Origin: an uncultured Bacteroidales bacterium
GTDB lineage: Bacteria > Bacteroidota > Bacteroidia > Bacteroidales > F082
DNA: 36,328 nt
NCBI GenBank assembly: GCA_937926515.1
Contig: CALAZZ010000005.1
Span: 1-36,328, forward strand
Reading direction: 5' to 3'
Shown here: positions 25,584 to 32,024 of the stretch, one piece after another
Numbering within the stretch: position 1 is the stretch's first letter
Layout of the letters: each line of letters starts with the position of its first letter
Translations under genes and position numbers: made by a program
Notes under the pieces: model-generated
The model's input: the letters and a program-made list of their open reading frames with translations, nothing else
The model's database searches: none
What the model was told of the DNA's origin: nothing

Positions 25584-27935
25584 ATGAATAAACGTATTGC
25601 ACAACTCAGAAAACAAAGCCTTGAAGCGGTGAACAACCTTTCGGCCGAAAGAGCCCTGCTCATCACCGAATTCTATAAATCGGATCTGGCATCTGAAGAG
25701 CGTATTGCTGAACAACGGGCAGCGGTCTTCAATCATATCATGCTTCACAAAAAGATTTGTATTCTTCCGGGCGAACTCATCGTTGGCGAAAGGGGCCCGG
25801 CGCCCAAAGCCACGCCCACCTACCCGGAAATTTCCCTGCACACCCCTGCTGATCTTAAAATACTGCATAACAGGCCAAAAGTATCTTTCCTCGTTGATGA
25901 GCACACAGCCGAAGCTTACCACAACGAGATCATACCATTCTGGCATGGAAAAACCATGCGCGACCGGATTTTTAACTCTATGAGCCAGGCATGGAAAAAT
26001 GCTTACAATGCCGGTGTATTCACCGAGTTTCAGGAACAACGCGCTCCGGGTCATACGGTTGCCGGTAACAAGTTGTTCCGCAATGGCATGATGGATTTTC
26101 AAAAAGACATCAATGAGGCAATTAAAAAGAAAGGGTGTGAGAAGAACAATTCACAAAAGTTAAGTCAACTTAGGGCCATGCACAAGGCAGCACAAACCAT
26201 GATTGATTTTGCTGCACGATATGCGGATGCTTTGCAAGCACTTGCTCTAAACGAAAAGGACCCGCAGCGCAGGAAAGAGTTGATTGATATGGCACACATA
26301 TGCCGTAAAGTTCCTGCCAATGCACCGGATACTTTCCATGAAGCATTGCAACATTATTGGTTTATCCACCTTGGAGTGATCACAGAGCTGAATCCATGGG
26401 ACGCTTTCAATCCGGGTCGTCTTGATCAGCACCTATTGCCATTTTATCGAAATGAGATCGCCGGCGGAAGCCTGACACCCGATCGGGCCAGGGAGCTGTT
26501 GCAGGCCTTCTGGATCAAGTTCAACAACCACCCTTCATCACCAAAAATGGGTATCACAGCCCAGGAAAGCAACACCTACACCGATTTTGCCCTGATCAAC
26601 CTGGGTGGGATGCTCGAAGATGGAACCGATGGAGTGAATGAGTTGACCTACCTACTCCTTGATGTGATAGAAGAAATGCGCCTGCTGCAACCTTCCTCAA
26701 TGGTACAGGTCAGTAAAGAAAATCCGGATGAATTTATTAAAAGAACATTGCAAATCACCAAAACCGGTTTTGGCCAGCCTTCTTATTTCAACGCTGATGG
26801 CATTATTGAGCAGTTGTTGAGGCAAGGAAAGTCCCTTGTTGATGCACGAAATGGCGGAGCTAGTGGCTGCGTCGAAACAGGTGCCTTTGGCACAGAGGCC
26901 TACACCTTATCCGGGTATTTCAACCTCAACAAAGTGCTCGAGATCACATTACACAATGGTGTTGACCCCCGCACCGGCATCCTTATTGGAATTGAAAGCG
27001 GTGCAGTTTCAGGATTCAGGCATTTCGAGCAGCTGTATGAGGCTTTTGAAAAGCAGCTGAACCATTTTGTTGACATAAAGCTGGAAGGAAACAACATTAT
27101 TGAGCAGTTGTATGCTGAACATATGCCGGCTCCCTTCCTTTCGTTGCTCATTGACGACTGCATCGCCAATGCCACCGACTACAATGCCGGCGGGGCGCGC
27201 TACAATAGCAGCTACCTACAGGGGGTGGGCCTGGGAAGCACCACCGACAGCCTTTCGGCAATCCACAAATGGGTTTTCGAGGAGGCCCTGCTTGGCCTCG
27301 ATGAAATGTGCCTGGCGCAGAAAGCAAATTTTGAGGGGTATGAAACCTTGCGCCACAAGCTCATTTATACCAGCCCTAAATGGGGCAATAACGATGAACA
27401 GGCCGACAGGCATGCCGTCATGGTTTTCAAAAGCTTTTTCAATGCGGTTGACGGGCGTCCCACAGCACGGGGCGGCTTGTTCAGGATCAATATGCTGCCC
27501 ACCACATCGCATGTGTATTTTGGCAGTGTGATCGGCGCCATGCCCGATGGCCGCCTCTGCGGTGAGCCCCTTAGCGAAGGCATCAGCCCGGTGCAGGGAG
27601 CCGATGTAAACGGACCCATTGCAGTATTGCAGTCCGCTGCAAAAATTGACCACCGCCTCACAGGAGGCACTTTATTGAACCAGAAATTCTCCCCTGAGTT
27701 TTTTGATGGTGACGAAGCCATTGAAAAACTTTGCGCCCTGATACGCACATGGTTTCGTCTGGGAGGCCATCACATCCAGTTCAATGTGGTGGATGCACAC
27801 ACCCTGCGCCGGGCGCAGCAGCAGCCCGAAAAGTACCGCGACCTGATCGTGCGTGTGGCGGGCTATTCCGACTACTTTAATGATTTGGGGGAAACCCTGC
27901 AGGACGAAATTATCCGCAGGACGGAGCATGGGTGA
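25584..27935 (+). CDS. Glycyl-radical enzyme, HypD-like (trans-4-hydroxy-L-proline dehydratase type)
   Basis: A 783-residue pyruvate formate-lyase-type enzyme. The thiyl-radical site is Cys429 in GASGCVETGAFG with Glu431 two residues later, and the glycyl-radical Gly760 is in RVAGYSDYFNDLG. In C. difficile HypD the equivalents are, from memory, Cys434, Glu436 and Gly765, a constant offset of five. The Cys-Val-Glu motif fits the dehydratase branch (HypD, glycerol and diol dehydratases, choline lyase) rather than PFL, which has Cys-Cys. HypD removes water from hydroxyproline to give pyrroline-5-carboxylate, normally reduced by ProC; no proC lies next to it. HypD is the best guess, a different dehydratase the alternative. 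The 3' half (about 27100-27930) looks more GC-rich than the 5' half. Confidence 0.75.
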   Translation: MNKRIAQLRKQSLEAVNNLSAERALLITEFYKSDLASEERIAEQRAAVFNHIMLHKKICILPGELIVGERGPAPKATPTYPEISLHTPADLKILHNRPKVSFLVDEHTAEAYHNEIIPFWHGKTMRDRIFNSMSQAWKNAYNAGVFTEFQEQRAPGHTVAGNKLFRNGMMDFQKDINEAIKKKGCEKNNSQKLSQLRAMHKAAQTMIDFAARYADALQALALNEKDPQRRKELIDMAHICRKVPANAPDTFHEALQHYWFIHLGVITELNPWDAFNPGRLDQHLLPFYRNEIAGGSLTPDRARELLQAFWIKFNNHPSSPKMGITAQESNTYTDFALINLGGMLEDGTDGVNELTYLLLDVIEEMRLLQPSSMVQVSKENPDEFIKRTLQITKTGFGQPSYFNADGIIEQLLRQGKSLVDARNGGASGCVETGAFGTEAYTLSGYFNLNKVLEITLHNGVDPRTGILIGIESGAVSGFRHFEQLYEAFEKQLNHFVDIKLEGNNIIEQLYAEHMPAPFLSLLIDDCIANATDYNAGGARYNSSYLQGVGLGSTTDSLSAIHKWVFEEALLGLDEMCLAQKANFEGYETLRHKLIYTSPKWGNNDEQADRHAVMVFKSFFNAVDGRPTARGGLFRINMLPTTSHVYFGSVIGAMPDGRLCGEPLSEGISPVQGADVNGPIAVLQSAAKIDHRLTGGTLLNQKFSPEFFDGDEAIEKLCALIRTWFRLGGHHIQFNVVDAHTLRRAQQQPEKYRDLIVRVAGYSDYFNDLGETLQDEIIRRTEHG

Positions 27936-28028
27936 GCTTACACACCGAGCTTGTCGAGATGTAGTTCAATCCGCCAGCCGGTGGACCGCTCAGAGTCCTA
28001 TTTATTACCCATCGTTTTATTATTTTTT
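27936..28028. other. Junction between core-like and accessory DNA
   Basis: The 93 bases between the glycyl-radical enzyme and the mazF stop hold no gene I can support. They change abruptly from a GC-rich stretch (27966-27998) to an AT-rich one. No tRNA or integrase is nearby, so it may only mark where accessory DNA begins. Confidence 0.3.
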
Positions 28029-28352
28029 TCAGTCTACAAAAGCTTCCTTTATTACTGATTTAACTTCTTTAATTTCTGGTTGAGAAAGTCTACCCAGTAT
28101 TTTTATTATTCTCTGCTTATCAATTGTTCTGATTTGGTCGATAACAATCCATCCAATTTTTTGGTCATGTTTTACTTCAATTCTTGATGGATATTTTCGG
28201 GAAGTGGTTGTCATGGGTGCAACAATGATTGTGCGAAGGTGCTTATTCATTTCGTCAGGCGAAATTATTACACAAGCTCTTGTTTTCTTAATTTCACTAC
28301 CAATTGTTGGGTCAAGATTGACAAGAACAATCTGATATTGTTTTAATTCCAT
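28029..28352 (-). CDS. mazF: mRNA interferase toxin, MazF/PemK family
   Basis: A 107-residue toxin of the MazF/PemK family. The N-terminal pattern QYQIVLVNLDPTIGSEIKKTRACVIISPDEMN contains the family core (VxLDPTxGsEixKtRpcvvvs), with Ala replacing the usual Pro. The following VAPMTTTS and the C-terminal ID(Q)IRT(I)DK complete the fold. It is an RNA-cleaving ribonuclease that stops growth when its antitoxin is lost. The gene overlaps the antitoxin gene by 10 bases. It is followed by no neighbour it obviously serves and may stabilise the accessory region. Confidence 0.9.
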   Translation of the reverse strand: MELKQYQIVLVNLDPTIGSEIKKTRACVIISPDEMNKHLRTIIVAPMTTTSRKYPSRIEVKHDQKIGWIVIDQIRTIDKQRIIKILGRLSQPEIKEVKSVIKEAFVD

Positions 28353-28588
28353 TCTTCCAGATTTTCATCTTCAAAGACGTCATTGAAAAGCAACTTATCA
28401 TCTCCATTCTCATGCATTTCTTTAAACGCATTTTCCCAACCTTTTCTGGGAGTGTCAATAGGTTTTATGATGATTCTGCCTTTTTCAAGGATTAATTCGA
28501 CCTTGTCTTTAATATTGTATTTATCCAGCAATGTTTTGCTAAGCCTGAATCCTTTCGAATTTCCGATTTTTATGATTGATACTTCCAT
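28343..28588 (-). CDS. mazE: MazE-type antitoxin (AbrB/SpoVT fold)
   Basis: An 81-residue DNA-binding antitoxin. The swapped-hairpin AbrB fold is seen in VSIIKIGNSKGFRLSKTLLDKYNIKDKVELILEKGRIIIKP, followed by a disordered acidic tail (DDKLLFNDVFEDENLEEW) that usually wraps around the toxin. It is read first and overlaps mazF by 10 bases. Two similar 8-bp sites in front of it (28588-28613) are candidates for autorepression. Confidence 0.9.
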   Translation of the reverse strand: MEVSIIKIGNSKGFRLSKTLLDKYNIKDKVELILEKGRIIIKPIDTPRKGWENAFKEMHENGDDKLLFNDVFEDENLEEWN

Positions 28589-28613
28589 AATTACATTTTT
28601 TATAGTAATTACA
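28588..28613 (-). promoter_or_regulatory. Possible mazEF operator: two direct repeats at the promoter
   Basis: TAATTACA occurs at 28588-28595 and 28606-28613, exactly 18 bases apart; the second copy lies in the perfect palindrome GTAATTAC (28605-28612). The sites sit between the start codon and the -7 element. Confidence 0.4.
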
Positions 28614-28619
28614 AAGTTA
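28612..28619 (-). promoter_or_regulatory. -7 element of mazEF
   Basis: The minus strand reads TAACTTTG, a perfect TAnnTTTG, 24 bases before the mazE start codon. Its first base overlaps the second operator-like repeat. No clear -33 TTG was seen in this AT-rich region. Confidence 0.55.
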
Positions 28620-28782
28620 ATACATTTATTTTATTTGGTAATTTTTTTCTTCATTTCAAAATGATGGGAAATGTGAGTCCGTGCAAAAACCATACTCAGT
28701 TCATAAGCATCTCTGCTGAGATTAATCTTAAGGCCCCATGCCGGGTTTTAGGCATAGCTCACCGGTGTATGTTTCTTTCTAT

Positions 28783-29286
28783 TTATTGGTTATTATTATC
28801 CCACGAATTCCGGTTGTAAACTCCCGGCACTCCATGGTCTCCTTCTTCAAAGTCAAAAGATAGGTATTTTATCCCATTTAATTCGGTAAAGGAAAACGTT
28901 GTTGAAATCATAAAGCTCTCCGCTCCGGCTGTCCCCATTTGTTGTGTCAATACTTCACTGTCCGGTATGGATACGAATGCTGTATCATTTGAAGTCCCAA
29001 TAAATTTAATCTGCACTCTTGGCCAAGATTTGTTTATTATTTCCTCTAAGGTCTCTCCCGTTAATGTGTCTCTGTCAACCAGCCTTAATTGTTTTACTTC
29101 AAATTCTTCGGTCTGTTGGTTATAGTCGTATCTCCAAATTGCTCCCGAAGGTTCATAAACTACTGAACTCTCCGTGTCGACAAAGTTTTTTTCTTCCATA
29201 TCACTTATTTCTCTGTCTTCCTGTCGTGTAGGATTGCAGCTAGTTATCAGAAAAATCAGTCCAAAAGAAATCAGTATAGTTCTCAT
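28783..29286 (-). CDS. Hypothetical lipoprotein
   Basis: A 167-residue protein of unknown function. It begins with a lipoprotein signal MRTILISFGLIFLITSC (lipobox ITSC), so it is anchored to a membrane outside the cytoplasm. The mature part is acidic at its N-terminus (REDREISDMEEKNFVDTE), then has a compact domain (YDYNQQTEEFEVKQLRLVDRD...) ending in a Gly-rich motif FDFEEGDHGVPGVYNR. The open frame extends to 29415, but only the ATG at 29286 gives a signal peptide. It is not tightly linked to its neighbours. Confidence 0.65.
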   Translation of the reverse strand: MRTILISFGLIFLITSCNPTRQEDREISDMEEKNFVDTESSVVYEPSGAIWRYDYNQQTEEFEVKQLRLVDRDTLTGETLEEIINKSWPRVQIKFIGTSNDTAFVSIPDSEVLTQQMGTAGAESFMISTTFSFTELNGIKYLSFDFEEGDHGVPGVYNRNSWDNNNQ

Positions 29287-29697
29287 AAGATGTTCGTATC
29301 TGGTAAGTATAATAAACATAGGGCATTCGGAGTACTTTCCTGACAACCGAATGGAAGGTTTGTTAATAGCATTAAGCTTCACTAAATCACTGTCTGCCCT
29401 ATGTTTTTTATACATTATTGGATTTTAGTAGCCGCCCCTTCCTAATCTTTCTTAGAACCACTTTGTCCTACTTTTTTGTCAAGGGAAGGAGAGGTTTTTA
29501 TTTGATTTTCTTTCGTCATTTTCTTGTTAGTACTCAGTCGAGCGTTGGCTTTTTGCTCTTTGCCACCGCAGGCTTGCCCGTCCGTAGTGAAACGAAGGCG
29601 GGAACGAGGATGGCAATGTGCAAAAACGGGCTGGCTGTTCATGAACCCATTTTGAGCCCATTGAGCCAACTATGAGCCAACTGCTTTTCATATTCGG
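29287..29697. other. Gene-free stretch with repeats
   Basis: The 411 bases between the lipoprotein gene and the end of the restriction operon hold no gene I can support. They contain the 77-base imperfect hairpin described separately and short direct repeats of TGAGCC(C/A)A at about 29652, 29662 and 29673. The region may be the 3' UTR or terminator area of the operon. Confidence 0.5.
29550..29626. repeat. 77-base imperfect inverted repeat (possible large hairpin)
   Basis: Arms TTTTTGCTCTTTGCCA (29550-29565) and TGGCAATGTGCAAAAA (29611-29626) match at 14 of 16 positions when paired. A GC-rich centre can pair further (GCCCGTC with GGCGGG). Just outside, GTTGGCT at 29544-29550 is mirrored by AGCCAAC at 29664-29670 and again at 29675-29681. 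It may end transcription of the restriction operon or be a repeat or recombination site. Confidence 0.5.
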
Positions 29698-31200
29698 TTA
29701 CAGGTTTATTTTCCAATATCCTGCTTTTGTTGATCCAACCCTTTCCAATATTTTATCTTCTCTTAATTTTTTTATGGTTTTCTCAACAGTACTTTGGCTT
29801 TTATCTATTCTCTGTGCAATTTCTTCCATTGTGATCTCCGGTTCCAGGAGCATCCATGCAACGATTTCTTCCGTATTTCTTCCGTAAGTCTTCCGTATTT
29901 CTTCCGTAAGTCTTCCGTAACCCTCTTCATTTTCCGATTTTACCCCGAACTTTTGTCCGAACTTCTTTCGAACTTTTGTCCGAACCTCATCCCAATTAGA
30001 AGCTGAAACAGCTTCTTTGCCTTCTTCAGCTTTTAATGGAATGATCGTCTTGAAAACATCCTCCTCAATGAACTCCGGCTTGGTTCCGGGAGTGTAAATA
30101 CCGCAATACTTGAAGGTATTCCGAACGCCTGAGCCCAGTTCGTCCACTCGTCCGATTTCTTTGAAAAATTTGGCGATTACCGGATTCTTGGGATAAGGTG
30201 AAAAGTTAGCCGGATCGATCACGCCACCGTCATGCGGACGGTTCCAGTTTTCAGCCAGTACCCGGTCATTTTCAATAATGAGTTTTGCCGGAAAAGCATT
30301 GGCAAATTCCCGGTGGATCAGCAGGTTTCCGACAACCTCCCGGAAAATCCGGTCACGGAGACTAATACGTTGTTCGCCTTCCTGGTAGAACTTGTCCGGC
30401 AAATGTTTTCGCACAAAAGCCATGAGCCGATCGTAACTTTCAATGAGGTTGGTACGAATGTCATCCCGATCGTCATAGCGATCCACATTTTCTACACGGA
30501 GTATGGCATCTGTTTTATGGTGAGGCAATACGCTTTGAATGACCTCATCTTTTCCGAGTAGCAATACAGCAGCAAGTGTATAACCGTCTTTCCCGGTTTG
30601 ATGGTCATGTTTGAACAGTCCCGCTGAACGCAACAGTTCTTCATCCGACAAATCCTGCCAGGGATGGTCTGCCCGTTCGTTTTTGGCAAGGGTGCGAACT
30701 CGTGTAAATAATTCCGGTTTGAAATCCGAAAGTTTCAGGTAGGGATAAATCCGGTTTTCGGAATAGGTGGTTTGCTTTCGCAGGTAAAGTTGGGTGACCT
30801 GTTCGGTTTGCCGGGTAATGTCAAAGTCTCCATCCTCATTCCGGTCGAATATCTTCCCATTGGTGCTGTGTACCTGTGAGCTTTCCGGCACATATACATA
30901 GATCACTTTTTTGCTTTCATAATCGATCACCTGTGTTGATAGGTAAAACGGTGGACTGAGCTTTTGCGGATTGTTGGCATTGGTCACAATGTTATTGATA
31001 ATGTCCTGTACGCAACTTTCAATCACTCCTTCCACTGTTCCGTCATTCATCACCCCTAATAGCAAATACCCGCCTCTGCGGTTGAGGAAGGCACAGATGG
31101 ATTCAAAGGCATCTTTGTTCAGTTCAAATTGAGAGGTTTTGAACTCGACTTCAATGCCTTCGCCTTTTTGCAGTATGTCTTTGAATTTTTCAGGGGTCAT
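29698..31200 (-). CDS. AlbA_2/Schlafen-type ATP-binding protein with winged-helix tail
   Basis: A 500-residue protein, the last gene of the restriction operon. The N-terminal AlbA_2 (Schlafen) domain spans about 10-140 (EGIEVEFKTSQF, GGYLLLGVMNDGTVEGV), a middle domain about 150-280, and an HATPase_c_4-like segment about 285-385 (FREVVGNLLIHREFAN, GSGVRNTFKYCG). A repeat-rich linker (about 395-445) leads to a winged-helix domain (about 450-500, ITMEEIAQRIDKSQSTVEKTIKKLREDKILERVGS). AlbA_2 proteins are often found beside restriction-modification and other defence genes, where they may sense RNA or DNA or regulate transcription; the role here is unknown. The linker contains 11-bp tandem DNA repeats. 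It starts 10 bases after the upstream gene. Confidence 0.85.
   Translation of the reverse strand: MTPEKFKDILQKGEGIEVEFKTSQFELNKDAFESICAFLNRRGGYLLLGVMNDGTVEGVIESCVQDIINNIVTNANNPQKLSPPFYLSTQVIDYESKKVIYVYVPESSQVHSTNGKIFDRNEDGDFDITRQTEQVTQLYLRKQTTYSENRIYPYLKLSDFKPELFTRVRTLAKNERADHPWQDLSDEELLRSAGLFKHDHQTGKDGYTLAAVLLLGKDEVIQSVLPHHKTDAILRVENVDRYDDRDDIRTNLIESYDRLMAFVRKHLPDKFYQEGEQRISLRDRIFREVVGNLLIHREFANAFPAKLIIENDRVLAENWNRPHDGGVIDPANFSPYPKNPVIAKFFKEIGRVDELGSGVRNTFKYCGIYTPGTKPEFIEEDVFKTIIPLKAEEGKEAVSASNWDEVRTKVRKKFGQKFGVKSENEEGYGRLTEEIRKTYGRNTEEIVAWMLLEPEITMEEIAQRIDKSQSTVEKTIKKLREDKILERVGSTKAGYWKINL
29865..29919. repeat. Five tandem 11-bp repeats in the AlbA_2 gene
   Basis: Five units of the form (TTT or AGT)CTTCCGTA lie at 29865-29875, 29876-29886, 29887-29897, 29898-29908 and 29909-29919, alternating between TTT and AGT. 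They encode the repetitive YGRLTEEIRKTYGRNTEEI. Eleven is not a multiple of three, so loss or gain of one unit would shift the frame before the winged-helix domain. Confidence 0.8.
29946..29985. repeat. 17-bp direct repeat pair in the same linker
   Basis: CGAACTTTTGTCCGAAC occurs at 29946-29962 and 29969-29985, 23 bases apart, with a related CGAACTTCTTT unit between. It encodes part of the EVRTKVRKKFGQKFGVK segment. Confidence 0.7.
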
Positions 31201-31210
31201 TTATCTCAAG

Positions 31211-31678
31211 CTATTCTTTCATTTTTTCAATATCAGTAATCATAAAACGCAACATATCGTATTCTTTTAAAGCGGTTTTATCGTTTCCTAAGTCCTTTCT
31301 TATTTCAAGTATCACTTTCCCCAAGGCATTTAACATCTTATAAGGATCCATATTAGATTCATTTTTATAGAGGTACTGAAAATAGTCGTTGTAAGCATTT
31401 ACCACGTTGTCAGAACCAAAGAGCATTAATTGAAAAGCTGATTTTTTGTAGTCAAATGATTGAATCTGTTTAAGAGCTTTGTCCATTTCACTTTTATTTT
31501 TTACACCTGCCAAAACTCGAATTATAGGTTCTAAGATTTTCTCATAGTTTAATCGCTTTTCTTCAATCAGTTTTTCACGCTGGAATTTTAGTTTCTCAGA
31601 TTTATCTTTCAAAAACCAAGTGATAAAACCGGCTGCAACAACCAATAAAGTAGGCAATATTTTTTCCACAAATTCCAT
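31211..31678 (-). CDS. Membrane-anchored coiled-coil protein of unknown function
   Basis: A 155-residue protein that I do not recognise. Residues about 5-24 (KILPTLLVVAAGFITWFLK) form a single membrane helix, followed by a charged, probably coiled-coil part (KSEKLKFQREKLIEEKRLNYEKILEPI) and a helical C-terminal half. It lies between the small KOW-like gene and the AlbA_2 gene, with 10 bases to the latter, so it belongs to the same operon. Its start overlaps the stop of a 12-codon mini-frame. Membrane-anchored partners are common in abortive-infection defence systems, but no effector motif is visible here. Confidence 0.7.
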   Translation of the reverse strand: MEFVEKILPTLLVVAAGFITWFLKDKSEKLKFQREKLIEEKRLNYEKILEPIIRVLAGVKNKSEMDKALKQIQSFDYKKSAFQLMLFGSDNVVNAYNDYFQYLYKNESNMDPYKMLNALGKVILEIRKDLGNDKTALKEYDMLRFMITDIEKMKE

Positions 31679-31716
31679 TAGTTTATTCCAAATATTTCTT
31701 TTTCCATTTCCTGCAT
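31678..31716 (-). CDS. 12-codon mini-frame between the KOW-like and membrane protein genes
   Basis: MQEMEKEIFGIN starts 2 bases after the KOW-like gene's TGA stop and ends in a TAATG that overlaps the next start. It could couple translation of the two genes or be the end of the KOW-like gene displaced by a mutation. It is short enough to be coincidence. Confidence 0.25.
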   Translation of the reverse strand: MQEMEKEIFGIN

Positions 31717-31718
31717 TA

Positions 31719-32024
31719 TCAATTCTCTTTCCTTAGAAATTGAGGTGATACATTCCAATATCCTTCATCACCTGTTTTAACGGAGACGGTTTTTTGATTC
31801 AGCCGAATAATGACTCCCGTATGGACAATGCCATCTTTGCCATCCCAGGAAACCTTGTCCCCCACATGAAATTGCGACATGGAAACCAAGGTTCCGGCCT
31901 TATGTATTAACCGAATGCGCTCTACAATTAAGTTGTTCAATACAGTTAGTTCGTGATAGCTCATATCTTTGAGCAACGGCTCAAACCTGCGGATGAGAGC
32001 CTGCGTATTATCAGGGTTTGACAT
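31719..32024 (-). CDS. Small SH3/KOW-like protein of the restriction operon
   Basis: A 101-residue protein. Its C-terminal half (FHVGDKVSWDGKDGIVHTGVIIRLNQKTVSVKTGDEGYWNVSP) reads as an SH3/KOW-like beta barrel of the kind that binds nucleic acid or protein. The N-terminal half is helical (LIRRFEPLLKDMSYHELTVLNNLIVERIRLI). It overlaps the specificity-subunit gene by 14 bases, so the two are translationally coupled. I do not know a named family; a DNA- or RNA-binding accessory factor of the methylase is an inference. Confidence 0.7.
   Translation of the reverse strand: MSNPDNTQALIRRFEPLLKDMSYHELTVLNNLIVERIRLIHKAGTLVSMSQFHVGDKVSWDGKDGIVHTGVIIRLNQKTVSVKTGDEGYWNVSPQFLRKEN

Noticed and set aside
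25557..26102. A 181-codon minus-strand frame opposite the glycyl-radical enzyme
   Set aside because: Antisense shadow; no domain or signal recognised.
29550..29681. An integron attC site
   Set aside because: The GTTGGCT/AGCCAAC pair does not fit the GTTRRRY/RYYYAAC cores exactly, and no integron integrase is in the window. It is reported only as an inverted repeat.
29865..29985. A CRISPR array
   Set aside because: The repeats are contiguous 11-bp or 17-bp units without unique spacers and lie in a coding region; no Cas genes are present.
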